A stretch of DNA of 64,000 nucleotides from Antilocapra americana (Eukaryota > Chordata > Mammalia > Artiodactyla > Antilocapridae). A program made the translations under genes and the position numbers. The notes under the pieces were generated by a model, which ran no database searches, was not told the origin of the DNA, and worked only from the letters and a program-made list of their open reading frames with translations. Every line of letters begins with the position of its first letter. Within the stretch, counting starts at the first letter, position 1. This document shows, piece by piece, positions 41,671-54,027 of this stretch. The stretch spans positions 45,036,473 to 45,100,472 of the forward strand of contig ML660201.1 in NCBI GenBank assembly GCA_007570785.1, in the 5' to 3' direction.

Positions 41671-41889
41671 ATCACCTTGTTGACTTTTCAACTACCTCTT
41701 CACCATACCTCCCACCACCTCTATCACTAACCAGAAAAGTGAATAAGATAACAATGTTGAGTTCACTTTTTAATTTTTTGAATCATGTCCAGAACACTGA
41801 ACACTTGCGATATCAACAATCTGGATTTCTCTTATTTATATGTAACACCCATCTATTTTCTGCTTCCCTAAAAGTGCTTCAACTTTTTC

Positions 41890-44076
41890 AGCTTTAATTC
41901 TAGTTACCATTTACTTTTTTATTGTCATAAGATACACGTAACTCAAAATTTACCACATTAACCATTTTAAATTTACAATTTAGTGGTATTATATATGTTT
42001 ACCCTTGGACAGCAAGGAGATCAAACCTGTCAATCCTAAAGGAAATCAACCTTGAATATTCATTCCAAGGTCTGATGCTGAAGCTGAAGCTCCAATACTT
42101 TGGCCACCTGATATGAAGAGCTGACTCATTGGAAAAGACCTTGATGTTGGGAAAGACAGAGGGTAAGAGGAGAAGAGGGTGACAGAGGATGAGATGGTTG
42201 GATGGCATCACCGACTCAATGGACATGAGTTTGAGCAGACTCATGGAGATAGTGAGGTACAGGGAAGCCTGGCGTGCTGCAGTCCATGGGGTGGCAAAGA
42301 GTCAGACACGACTTAACGACTGAGTAACAACAATGTGGTACGCTGTCACCACCATTCCTCTTCATAACTCTTCTTCTTGTAAAATTGAAACTCGATACCC
42401 ATTAAACAATAACCACTCGTTCCTCCAGCCCCAGGTAACCACAATTCTATTATGTAGAATTTGTCTTTCTTTATGACTTTTAACTACTCCAAGTATCTCT
42501 ATGATTTTAACTGCTCCAAATACCTTCTATAAGTGAAGTAATTCAGTATTTGCTGTTTTGTTACTGACTTACTTCACTTAGCATAATGTCTTCAAGTTTC
42601 ATCTATATTGTGGCATAAGTCAGAATTACCTTCTGCTTTAAGGCTAAATAATATTCCATTGTATGTATATACCACATTTTGCTTATTCATTTATCCACTG
42701 ATGAATACATGGGTGCTTTGATATTTTAGCTGTTGTGAAAAATGCTGCTATGAACATATGTGAACAAATATTCTTCAAGACTCTGGAATGGAACCGCCAC
42801 ATCATAATTCCATCTTTAATTTTTTTTATATTGCAGCTATACCACCTTACATTCCCACCAACAGTGTACAACAGTTCCAGTTTCTCCACATTCTCATCTC
42901 CATTTGTTATTTTCCATTAAAAAAAATAATATTCATCCAAATGGGTGTGAGGTGGTATCTCATTGTAATTTTGACTTGCATTTCCTTAATGATCAGAAAT
43001 GTTGAGCATTTTTACCTGTACTTATAAGTCATTTGCATATCTCCTTTGGACAAATGTCTATTCAAGCCCTCTGTTCATTTTTAATTGGGTTTTGTTGTTG
43101 TTGAGATTTAAAAGCTTCTATGTGTTCTGGATATTAATTTCTTACTAGATATGTGATTTCAAATATTTTCTCCCATTCCATGGAGTGCCTTTTTGCTCTG
43201 TCAACAGTGTCTTTTGACGCATAAAAATTTTAAATTTTCTTGCAGTTCAATTTGTCTTTTTCCTTTGCTGCCTGTGCCTTCAATGTCATATCCAAGAAAT
43301 CATTGCCAAATCCAATGTTGTACAATTTTTGACCTCTTTTCCTCTAAGAGTTTTAGAACTTTGATCCACTTTGTTTTTTATATGGTGTTGGATATGGGTA
43401 CAATTTCACACATATACATGTAGATATCTGGTTTTCTCCACACCAGTTGTTGAAAGTACTGTCCTTTCCCTCATTGAGTGGTCTTGGCATTCTTGTAAAA
43501 AATAACTTGAATACATATGTATATGTAAGGGTTTATTTATGAGCTCTCTTTTCTATTCTATTGGTTTTAATGCCAGTACCATATTATTTTGATTACTGTA
43601 ATGTTGTAGTAAGTTCTGAAATTACAAAGTGTAGGCCCTTCAGCTTTGTTTTTCTTTTTCAAGATTTTTTTTGGATATTCAGGGTTTCTGAGATTCCATA
43701 TGAATTTTAGGATAGACTTTTCTATTTTTGCAAAAAAATGTCATCAGGATTTTTATAGGGATTGCACTGAATCTATAGATTATTTTGGATAGTACTGACA
43801 TCTTGCTAAGTGTTTTGATACATTAACAAAGTGTATTTCTATTTGTTTATATTTTCTTTAGTTATTTTTAGCAATGCTCTGTAGTTTTCATTGTCTGAGT
43901 CTCTCACTTTCTTAGTTAAATTTGTTCCTAAGTATTTTATTCTTTTTGATGCTATTGTAAATAGATTTTCAGGGATAATTTTCTTTTAGGATTGTTCATT
44001 ATTAGCAACTGATTTTTGTCTTCAATTTTGTAGCCTGCTATCTTGCTTAATTAATTTAATACTGTTATAACAGTAT
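41890..44076 (-). mobile_element. Old L1, antisense, interrupted by BovB
   Basis: L1 3' end sequence at 41920-42000 continues at 42335 and runs through 3' UTR and ORF2 (CCATTCCATGGAGTGCC, GGTATGTATATACCACATTT-like). The BovB at 42001-42332 splits it. Confidence 0.75.
42001..42332 (+). mobile_element. BovB 3' end
   Basis: GGACAGCAAGGAGATCAAAC to GACTGAGTAACAACA. Confidence 0.9.
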
Positions 44077-44289
44077 GTGGGGGACTTCCCACATGGCACT
44101 AGTGGTAAAGAACCTGCCTGCCAATGCAGGAGAATAAGAGACTGGGTTGGGAAGATCCCCTGGAGGAGGGCGTGGCATCTCCAGTATTCTTGCCTGGAGA
44201 GTTACATGGACAGAGGAGCTTGGTAGGCTACAGCCCATAGGGTCGCAAAAAGTCAGATATGACTGAGGCGACTTAGCGTGCACACATGC
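44077..44289 (+). mobile_element. Bov-tA SINE
   Basis: GGGGACTTCCCACATGGCAC to ACTGAGGCGACTTAGCG, flanked by TAACAGTAT repeats. Confidence 0.88.
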
Positions 44290-44302
44290 ATAACAGTATA
44301 TT

Positions 44303-44814
44303 GTTGCTTGTTCAGTCGCTCAGTCGTGTCTGACTTTTTGTGACCCTGTGGACTGCAGCATGCCAGGCTTCCCTGTTCTTCACCAGTTCCCAGAGCTTAC
44401 TCAAACGCACATCCATTGAGTTGGTGATGCCATCCAGTCATCTCATCCTCTGGCATCTCCTTTTCCTTCTGCCTTCAATTTCCCCAGCATCAGGGTCTTT
44501 TCTAATGAGTCAGCTCTTCACATCTTGTGGCCAGAGTACTGGAGCTCCAGCTTCAGCATCAGTCCTTCCAATGAATATTCAGGATTGATTTTCTTTATGA
44601 TTGACTGGTTGCATTTCCTTGCAGTCTAAGGGACTCTCAGGAGTCTTTTCCAACACCAGATAGTTCAAAAGCATCAATTCTTTGGCGTTCAGCTTTCTTT
44701 ATGGTCCAACTCTCACATCCACACATGACTACTGGAAAAGTCATAGCTTTGACTATATGGACCTTTGTTGGCAAAATCATGTCTCTGCTTTTTAAAACAC
44801 TGTCTAGGTTTGTT
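44303..44814 (-). mobile_element. BovB 3' part, antisense, with target duplication
   Basis: About 512 bp, flanked by ATAACAGTATATT at 44290-44302 and 44815-44827. Confidence 0.92.
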
Positions 44815-44919
44815 ATAACAGTATATTAGTAGAACCAAAAGAAACTCTGGTGCTGATATTTTTCCTGCCTCCAGAGGGAGCTCATCAGCCAAAATGAAAC
44901 GCCGTGGAAAATACTTTTA

Positions 44920-45492
44920 TTATTATTATTTTTATTTATTTTTTTCCTTTACTTTATTGTGTTGGTTTTGCCATACATTGACATGAAACCGCCATGGGTT
45001 TACATATGCTCCCCCTCCAGAACACCCTCCCTCCTCCCTCCTGATTCCCTCCCCCTGGGTCATCTCGGTGCACCAGCCCCAAGCATCAGCCCTGGGCTGG
45101 CGATTGATTTCACATATGATAATTAACATGTTTCAATGCCATTCTCCCATATCATCCCACCCTTGCCCTCTTCCACAGAGTCCACGAGTCTGTTCTATAC
45201 ATCTGCGCTCCTTTTGCTGTCTCGCATGCAGGGTTCTCGTTACCATCTTTCTAAATTCCATATATATGCGTTAGTATACTGTACTGTTGTTTTTCCTTCT
45301 GGCTTATTCACTCTGGATAATAGGCTCCAGTTCCGTCCACCTGAGTAGAACTGCTTCAAATGAATTTTTTTTTAATGCTGAGTAATATTCCATTGTGTAT
45401 ATGTACCACAGCTTTCTTATCCATTCATCAGTTGATGGGCATCTAGGTTGCTTCCATGTCCTGGCTATTGTAAACAATGCGGTGATGAACAT
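44920..45492 (-). mobile_element. Ruminant L1 3' end, antisense, with target duplication
   Basis: TGGAAAATACTTTTA at 44905-44919 and 45493-45507 flanks a 573-bp antisense L1 3' end with its C-rich (G-rich on the minus strand) segment. Confidence 0.95.
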
Positions 45493-45507
45493 TGGAAAAT
45501 ACTTTTA

Positions 45508-46117
45508 GAATGCATGCTTTGAAAGGTTTTTCTTCATGTGATTTGGTTGTGAAAAGGAAAGGGGTTCCCTCATAACAATTCTTAGAGCTTAACACTTAAA
45601 ATTTTGGAAATAAAATTTCCTCACCTACTTTTCACTTACTTATCCTCCCCTCCCCCTGCTAAAACTGTATTGGTTTGGGATCTATTTATTAAAATATTAA
45701 AATGCATATTGTCACATATCAGTGTACGCTCAGAACATTGACAACCAGAGTAGTTCACCCAAGCTTCAGTGCCCAAGTTTTTATTAATGTTCCATTATGT
45801 AGACACGATTGATAGATTGATTGTGCACATGGCTGATTTCGGTCTCCAGGTTGATTCATATCACATGAACCAAAGATCCAACTGAAGTCACATTTTTAAG
45901 ACCATCCAGTATGACTCCAAGTTCTTGAGTAAGCCAAAACATGCCTGTCACACACAACATTCAGGGACAAGAGATTAACTCAGAGAAGGTGAGAACAAAG
46001 GCTAGAACTCTCCTTGGACTGCAATTCAATCTCTTCATTATACCAATTATGTCTAATTTTAAATACTTGGGAGTATATTAACTCACTAGATACTAATATC
46101 TTGAACACTAGAGAGGG
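45508..46117. other. Unrecognised intergenic sequence
   Basis: AT-rich, no coding frame of note; a short GT run at 46117-46130 leads into the next SINE. Confidence 0.35.
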
Positions 46118-46335
46118 TGTGTGTGTGTGCTGAGTCATCATCTCAGACTCTTTGCGACCCCATGGACTGTATGGCACCATGCACCAGGCTACTCTGTCCA
46201 TGGGATTCTCCAGGCAAGAAGAGTGGAGTGAGTTGCCATTTCCTTCTCCAGGGGATCTTTCAGACCAGGGATTGAATCTGTGGCTCCTACATTGGCAGAC
46301 AGATTCTATATCACTGAGCCACCTAAGAAAGCCCA
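46118..46335 (-). mobile_element. Bov-tA SINE, antisense
   Basis: TTTGCGACCCCATGGACTGT, ACCAGGGATTGAATCTGTGG, TCACTGAGCCACCTAAG. Confidence 0.85.
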
Positions 46336-46728
46336 TCTTGACACTTCTTATGATTATATCCATGTAAAAGAAAAGACTGTGGTTTTCAATCTTACCCTTG
46401 GCAGTATATTCTAATATTTCATGTGATGTATATAATTTATAATTAAAAATAAAATGAATACAAAAAATAATTTTATAAAAATATTTTACTCTTTCTACTA
46501 GAATAAAATACTCCAGGAATGAAAAAAAAATTAAAATGCAATACCTGATTTGTTTGTAGAATAGTTGACTATCATTAGGAAATACAGTATTTTTAAGCCA
46601 ATAAAATCTTTACATAAGTGGTGGATACAACTGAAAAGTATACTGAGTTAGGAGGCAGAAACAACAATGCCAACTTCCCTCCAAGTGAAGGTCTTTTCCA
46701 GTTTCAGCACCCATTAAAATCAACATCA

Positions 46729-48117
46729 AGTGGTGCTGGGAAAACTGGACAGCCACTTGTAAAAGAATGAAACTAGATCACTTTCTAACACCATACACAA
46801 AGATAAACTCAAAATGGATCAAAGATCTAAGCATAAGACCAGAAACTATAAAACTCCTAGAGGATAACATAGGCAAAACACTCTCTGCCATAACCCAAAG
46901 CGGGATACTCCATGACCCACCTCCCAGAATATTGGAAATAAAAACACGAATAAACAAATGGGACCTAATTAAAATTAAAAGCTTTTGCACAACAAAGGAA
47001 ACTATAAGCAAGGTGAAAAGACAGCCTTCAGAATGGGAGAAAATAATAGCCAATGAAGCAACAGACAAACAATTAATCTCAAAAATATACAAACAACTCC
47101 TGCAGCTCCATTCTAGAAAAATAAACAACCCAATTAAAAAGTGGGCCAAAGAACTTAACAGACATTTCTCCAAAGAAGATATAAAAATGGCTAACAAACA
47201 CATGAAAAGATGCTCAACATCACTCATTATCAGAGAAATGCAAATCAAAACCACAATGAGGTACCACTTTACACCAGTCAGAATGGCTGCCATCCAAAAG
47301 TCTACAAGCAATAAATGCTGGAGAGGATGTGGAGAAAAGGGAACCCTCTTACACTGTTGGTGGGAATGCAAACTAGTACAGCCACTATGGAAAACAGTGT
47401 GGAGGTTCCTTAAAAAGCTGCAAATAGACCTGCCATATGACCCAGCAATCCCACTGCTGGGCATATACACCGAGGAAACCAGAATTGAAAGAGCCACGTG
47501 TACCCCAATGTTCATCGCTGCATTGTTTACAATAGCCAGGACATGGAAGCAACCTAGATGCCCATCAACTGACGAATGGATAAGAAAGCTGTGGTACATA
47601 TACACAATGGAATATTACTCAGCATTAAAAAAAAATTCATTTGAAGCAATTCTACTCAGATGGACGAAACTGGAGCCCATTATCCAGAGTGAAGTAAGCC
47701 AGAAGCAAAAACAACAATATAGTATATTAACGCATATATATGGAATTTAGAAAGACGGTAACGAGAACCCAACATACGAGACAGCAAAAGGAACGCAGAT
47801 GTATAGAATAGACTCGTGGACTTTGTGGATGAGTGTAAGGGTGGGATGATATGGGAGAAGGGCATTGAAGCATGTTAATTTTCATATGTCTAGTCAATCG
47901 CCAGCCCAGGACTGATGCTCGGGGCTGGTGCAGCGAGATTTCCCGGGGGGGGGGGGGGGGGGGGGAGGGGGGGGCGGGGGGGGAGGCATATGTAAACCCA
48001 TGGTGATATCATGACAATGTATGGCAAAAACAATTAAAAAAAATAATAAATAAAAAAATTTTAAAAAAAAGAAAAAAAATAATAAAATAATAAAATCTTA
48101 GCTATTAAAATAAAAAA
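46729..48117 (+). mobile_element. Ruminant L1, 5' truncated, young-looking
   Basis: An uninterrupted 327-residue C-terminal ORF2 frame (46767-47750; ...[10 protein letters not shown]) is followed by a 3' UTR with a long G run and an A-rich tail. AAAATCAACATCA flanks it at 46716-46728 and 48118-48130. It lacks ORF1, endonuclease and the RT core, so it cannot move by itself. Confidence 0.95.
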
Positions 48118-48287
48118 AAAATCAACATCAGAGGGAACTTTGAGAGCTGAACTGAGCTTCCAGACCAGAAGATTACTGCAGGACAAAAGGTTAAACCAGA
48201 ACTTTGCCCAAGTAAGAAAAATCAGTAGTTCATAGAAAAAGAAACAGTGGGGGTGGCGGGGCGGGGGCGGAGATTCCGAACATATGC

Positions 48288-48416
48288 TGCTGCTGCTAAG
48301 TTGCTTCAGTCGTGTCCGATTCTCAGCGACCCCATGGACTGCAGCCTACCAGGCTCCTCCGTCCATGGGATTTTCCAGGCAAGAGTACTGGAGTGGGGTG
48401 CCATTGCCTTCTCCAT
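48288..48416 (-). mobile_element. Bov-A monomer SINE with target duplication
   Basis: GAACATATGC at 48278-48287 and 48417-48426; GCT triplets at its 3' end. Confidence 0.9.
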
Positions 48417-48426
48417 GAACATATGC

Positions 48427-48984
48427 AGAGATGCTCAATTCACACATTAAAAAAAAATAAAAGGTTAACTGGCAACGACAGGTCCTCCAAGTTGGTAAGA
48501 GTGAAGAGAAACAGGCAGTATTATATGTTGTTGGTCAGAATGTAAACTGGCAAAACCTCTTTGAGTAACAATTTGATAAAATCCATCAAAATGCAAAATG
48601 CAAAGACACCTTGATCCAGCAACTCTACTCTGGGAATTTTTCCTTCAGAAATACTCCCAGACATCAGCATCCATTTGACATCAAAGTCAGGTTAGGTAAG
48701 CATAGGAAGAGAAAACTGTATAGGCCAATCTGGCTTGTGAACCCACATGCAAATATTAACAAGCTGAATCCAATGATAATTTCAAATAATACTTAAATGA
48801 GTAGAATTTACCACATGAATGCAAGTGTATTTATCATTTTCTTAACTATAGACAGTACAAGCTGATTCATATTTATTTAAGCAGAAAATAAAAGCACTGA
48901 AACAATATTTATTAGCTCACCAGATTTTTAAGAAGCATGAAGAGCTTCTTAAAAACTCTTCTGCAAAACTCTTCTCACAAACAA
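48427..48984. repeat. Old L1 remnant and unrecognised sequence
   Basis: 48480-48660 (ATATGTTGTTGGTCAGAATGT, CCAGCAACTCTACTC) resembles an old L1 3' end; the rest is unclear. Confidence 0.4.
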
Positions 48985-49092
48985 ACAGCAGGTAGTCTAG
49001 TGGTTAGGACTCCGTGCTCTCATTGTTGAGAGCCGGGGTTTGATTCTAGTTGGAGAACTAAAATTCCACTGTGTGGCAAAAAGAAAAAAAAA
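48985..49092 (+). mobile_element. CHR-2-type SINE
   Basis: GTAGTCTAGTGGTTAGGACTC, GGTTTGATTCTAGTTGGAG. Confidence 0.8.
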
Positions 49093-49544
49093 GAGAGAGA
49101 GAGAAAGAAATAGAGCAAAGAAGAACTACATATCCAATACCACAGAAAACACCACACCCTAGAACTAGCCTGATGAAGGTTCCACCACAGGCACAAAGGA
49201 TGTTCTCTTCGTTCTCTGCATCCCAAGCTGCAAGTTGAAAAACTCTAGTGGGTACATTTGACCGGCCAAACCTGTCATATGTCTGCCCGGCAGCCAGGGA
49301 AGCTGGAAAAGCAAGAAATTGGCATTTACATCTCTATAATTAGAGGCACACTGTCTTCCACCAAGACAGATAAGACAGGTAGTCCCCAAACACAGGGCAA
49401 TGGATCAGATGCCAGGTAGTCTTAAATATGGCCAAGACCCATCACTGTGAGGAAATTTCCACAGGAAAGAAAAAAACTACTGATGTAATTCACAATGTTA
49501 ATAGATATAAGAGGAAAGCCATTTAATTCTATAGTTGTAAAAAC
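49093..49544. other. Unrecognised intergenic sequence
   Basis: Starts with a GA-rich run; no frame or repeat family recognised. Confidence 0.35.
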
Positions 49545-49830
49545 ATGGGAGACAACAAAAGGAACGCAGATGTATAGAATAGACTCGTGGACTTCGTGGA
49601 TGAGGGTAAGGGTGGGATGTTATGGGAGAAGGGCATTGAAGCATGTTAATTATCATGTGTCTAATCAATCGCCAGCCCAGGATTGATGCTCGGGACTGGT
49701 GCAGCGAGATTTCCCGGGGGGGAGGGAGGAGGGAGGGGGGTTCCGGAGGGGAAGCATATGTAAACCCATGGTGATATCATGACATTGTATGGCAAAAACA
49801 AGTAAAAAAAAAATAAATTTAAAAAAAAAA
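49545..49830 (+). mobile_element. Ruminant L1 3' UTR fragment
   Basis: ACAAAAGGAACGCAGATGTA to the A-rich end near 49830, including the G-rich block at 49716-49745. Confidence 0.88.
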
Positions 49831-49844
49831 GAAAAATATTTAAT

Positions 49845-51545
49845 AAAATCCTTCATTAAAAAAATTAGCAAACAACCTAGCTAAAAAATGGGCCAAAAAT
49901 GCCAGGAGCCATCAGGATGCCCCCTTGCTTGGATGACAATGTCACGAGACTGAGAAGGAAACTGCAAATAGGTATCAGGGCATTCCGGGGCAAGGCTCCT
50001 CCTGGTATTTTTCTTGGGAGTTCTGTTCATTTCATGCTTAGAACATTAGCTCATCTCAGTAGGTCAGTCCCAGCTAGAAAGAATTCGTCCTGAGATAATT
50101 CCCCCAGACCTCACCAACCAGAGGATCCGGGAAGGTCGGTCTCCTTCCCCAGGGACAAAGGAGGGATGGGACTTAGGAATGCTTGTAACTGTAGCCAGCA
50201 TAGTTGGAGACATTGATTGCTTTAGGATAGTGTAGACATAGGAATTCATTATAGTAATTATATAAGGTTAATAGGGTTTTATTGCTAAAGCAATGCTGCT
50301 AGACTGTCTCATTGTCCCCTTTCCTCATAAGAACTGAAGTGTCAGAACAGAATGAGACAGGTAGTGGTTGAGGTTACTAGAATAAAAATAGTTTCAAGCC
50401 TAGCCTTTCCCTTAATCCTCCACACAGCTGCACCTGATAAGATGAAGTATGCTGAAGACAATCAAATAATAAACATACTATTGTTAAATCTGATTACGCA
50501 GAAATCTGACTTCTGCAAGGGGAATGTCTGGCTGATAGACTGGGGAATGAGTTCAATGATAAGGTTGCTATGGAAGATAGAAAATAAAAGATTGTATAGA
50601 ATGATAGGTGATGTAATGGGGATGGTTTTTGGGTATAAAACTGTAAACCAACAATAAAGAGAGACTGCTCCATCAACACATTGACTTGGCTCAGTACTTC
50701 ACTGATGACGCCATGCATTCCTCAAGAAGCCTGGCCCTGCTGGGGCTGGACCCCAGCAGGAAAATCTTACCAGACACCTCACCAAAGAAGATATACAAAC
50801 AGCAAATAAGCACATGAAAACATGCATCACACCATACATAATCAGAAACATGCAAATTAAAAAACAATGAGAAACCACTACACACATACCAGAATCGCCA
50901 AAATCCAGAACATTGGTAAGACCAAATGTTAGTGGGAATTGGAACAACAGGAACTCTCATTCATTGCTAGTGACTGGGAATACAAACCGTCACAGCTAAC
51001 TTGAAAGACAGTTCAGTAGTCTCTTAAAAAAGTAAGCACAGTCTTCCCATATGATCCAGCAAACTTATTCCTTGGTATATATCCAAAGGAGTTGGAGATT
51101 TATGTCCCCACAAAAATCTGCACACAGATGATTACAGCATATTTATTCATAATTGCCAAAACTTGGAAGCAATCAACATGTCTTTCAGTAGGTGAATAAA
51201 TAGATAAACTGTGACACACCTAGATAATCGAATATTAACCAATTTTTTTTTTAAAAAAAAAGAGCTATCAAGCCATGAAAAAACATGGAGGCTCAATAAA
51301 TGCACATTACCATGTGGAAGAAGCTGATCTGAAAAGGTCATATACTGTATGATTCCAACTATATGACATTCTAGAAAAGCCAAAACTATGGAAATGGCAA
51401 AAAGATCAGTGGTTGCCTGGGGTTGGAGGAGACAGGGATAAATATGTGGAGCACAGAGGATTTTTAGGGCAGTAAATATATTCTTCATGATACTGTAATG
51501 GTGGATACATGTCATTCATTACACATTTACCTATATCCCTGGAAT
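49845..51545 (+). mobile_element. L1 3' part carrying a solo LTR
   Basis: L1 reads up to GGGCCAAAAA, is broken by the LTR at 49900-50758, then resumes with ACACCTCACCAAAGAAGATA and runs through the 3' end. Confidence 0.75.
49900..50758 (+). mobile_element. Solo LTR, betaretrovirus-like, inserted in an L1
   Basis: About 859 bp from TGCCAGGAGC to CCCCAGCA. TATAAAA at 50634-50640 is followed within 13 nt by AATAAA at 50653-50658, an order known from betaretrovirus-type LTRs with a short R region. The L1 sequence breaks off at its left edge (ATGGGCCAAAAA) and resumes at its right edge (CAGACACCTCACCAAAG). The target duplication is degraded. No viral coding sequence is present. Confidence 0.7.
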
Positions 51546-51555
51546 GGACAAGAAG

Positions 51556-51753
51556 AAGAAAAGTGAAAATTGCTCAGTTGTGTCCAACTCTTTGCGACCG
51601 CAGGGACTATGCAGTCCATGGAATTCTCCAAGCCAGAATACTGGAGTAGGTAGCCGTTCCCTTCTCCAGGGGAATCATCCCAACCCAGGGATCAAACCCA
51701 GGTCTCCCACATTGCAGGCAGATTCTTTACCAGCTGAGCTACCAGGGGAGCCC
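51556..51753 (-). mobile_element. Bov-tA SINE, antisense
   Basis: ACAAGAAGAA-type flanks on both sides; CCAACCCAGGGATCAAACCC inside. Confidence 0.88.
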
Positions 51754-51759
51754 ACAAGA

Positions 51760-53650
51760 AGAAGAGTGAACTCTAATGTAAACTATAAATTTTGGGTGTC
51801 AATGGAGATTCATCAGTTGTAATAAATGCATCACTTTGGTGAACGAAGTTGACAATGGAGGAGGTTATACATGTGTAGATCCAGGATGTAGATGGGAATT
51901 CCCTGTACCTTCTGTTCAATTTTGCTGCAAACCTAAAACTGCTCTAGAAAATGAAATATTTTCAGAGAAAGACAATTGCTGTTTGATCTCACTTATAAGT
52001 GGAATCCTTATTAAAAAGAAAAATTGTAAAAGTGATCAGACTTGTGGTTACCAGAGTCAGAGGGGGGGAGGAGGAATTGGAGGAAGGTGATCAAAAGGTA
52101 CAAACTTCACTTAAAAGATAATTAAGTACTAGAGATGTGGTATACAACATGATGACTACAGCTATCACTGTATGATATATAGTAAAGTTGTTAAGAGAAT
52201 AAATCCTAAGAGTTCTCATCACAAGGAGAAAAATTCTTTCTATTTTATCTATATAAGAAGATGGATGTTAGCTGAACTTACTGTGGTAATCATTTCACAA
52301 TATATGTAAATCAAACCATCGTGCAGTATGCCTTCAACTTTTACACTGATGTATAAATAAATTATTTCTCAATAAGACTGGAAATAATAAAGTATAATCT
52401 TAAAAAATAAAGCCTAAAATCATGAGCATATTAGAATAGGAAGAAACATAATTAATTTGAAGAGTTTAGCTAAGAGAAACCTCGCACTAATACTCTCATT
52501 GGTGGTGAAGCACACAAAGTGTTAAAGTCAGAGAGAAAAGTGGTATTGCTCCCCTCAAATCCTTTTCAACACTGTGTTGAAGTTCTTGAGTAACAACTAT
52601 AAACTCAAATTATTAAAACCAAGAGCAAGTAGGGATGTTATAAAATAAAAAGGAATCAGAAGAGAATACTATGAATGATTGTATGCCAACAAGTAAGATA
52701 ACCTAGAACACATGCCTAGAAATACAAACTACCCAAACTGACTGAAGAAAGTCTGAACAGACCTATAAGAAGCAAAGAAATGAGTAAGTAATCCAAAACT
52801 TCTAATAAAGCAAGCCCAGGGCTGGCTGACTTCATTGGTGAATTCTATAAAACATGAAAGAACTGACAGCAATCCTTCTAACATTCTTTCCAGAAACAGA
52901 AGAAAAGGAAACTCTTCCTCATTTTTTGAGGTCAGCATCACCATGACACCAAAGCCAGACAAAGACACTATAATAAAACAAAAGACCAATACTGATTATG
53001 GGTACAGATGTTAAAATCTTAGCAAGATACTAGGAAATCAAATCTAAAAGCATACTGATAGGGTTACACATAATGACCTAATAGGATTAACCCCAAGAAT
53101 TCAAGGCAGGTTCAATATACCAAGATCAATGTAATAATATACCATATTAATAGAATAAAGGGGGAAAAGTCATAGGATTATCTCAACTGATAAAGAAAAA
53201 TAATTTTACAAAATCTAACATCTTTTTGTGATTAAAAAGAAAACCATTCAATAAACTGGGAATAGAAGTGAACTTCTCAAACTAATCAAGGGAAGCTATG
53301 AAAAAATTCCAGTTAATATTATCATACTTAATGGTGAAAGATTGAAAGTTTTTTCTCTAAGATGAGGAATAAAACAAAGATACCTTCTCTCACCACTGCT
53401 ATTCAACACTGTACTGAAAGTTTTAGCCATGGCAATTAAGCAAGAAAGAGACCTAAAATTCATCCAAATTGGAAAGGTACAAGTAAAACTATGTCTATTT
53501 GCAAATTACATGACCTCACATAGAGAAAATCCTAAAAAAATCCACCAAATGCTCATAATAGTACTATTCACAATCACCAAGGAGTGAAAACAATTCAAAT
53601 CCCTGTTAACTTATTAATACATAAACAAAATGTATCTATACAATGGGATA
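51760..53650 (+). mobile_element. Old L1 fragments
   Basis: L1 3' end pieces (51760-52390) then ORF2 RT-region pieces (52600-53640; GCTGGCTGACTTCATTGGTG). Frames broken throughout. Confidence 0.65.
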
Positions 53651-53651
53651 T

Positions 53652-54027
53652 TCAGTTCAGTTCAGTCACTCAGTCGTGTCCAATTCTTTGTGACCCCATG
53701 AATTGCAGCATGCCAGGCCTTGCTGTCTATCACCAACTCCTGGAGTCTACCCAAACCCATGTCCATCGAGTCGGTGATGCCATCCAGCCATCTCATCCTC
53801 TGTCGTCCCCTTCTCCTCCTGCCTTCAATCTTTCCCAGCATCAGGGTCTTTTCAAATGAGTCAGTTCTTCCCATCAGGTGGCCAAAGGATTGGAGTTTCA
53901 GTTCCAACATCCATCCTTCCAATGAATATTCAGGACTGATCTCCTTCAGGATGGACTGGTTGGATCTCTGTGCTATCCAAGGGACTCTCAAGAGTCTTCT
54001 CCAACACCACAGTTCAAAAGCATTGAT
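53652..54027 (-). mobile_element. BovB 3' part, antisense
   Basis: CAGTTCAGTTCAGTCACTCAG to CAAAAGCATTGAT. Confidence 0.92.

Noticed and set aside
46778..47605. 275-aa antisense open frame (also 24292-24969 and 11438-12079)
   Set aside because: These are mirror frames of L1 ORF2, repeated in every young L1 copy here. They are a codon-composition effect, not a gene.
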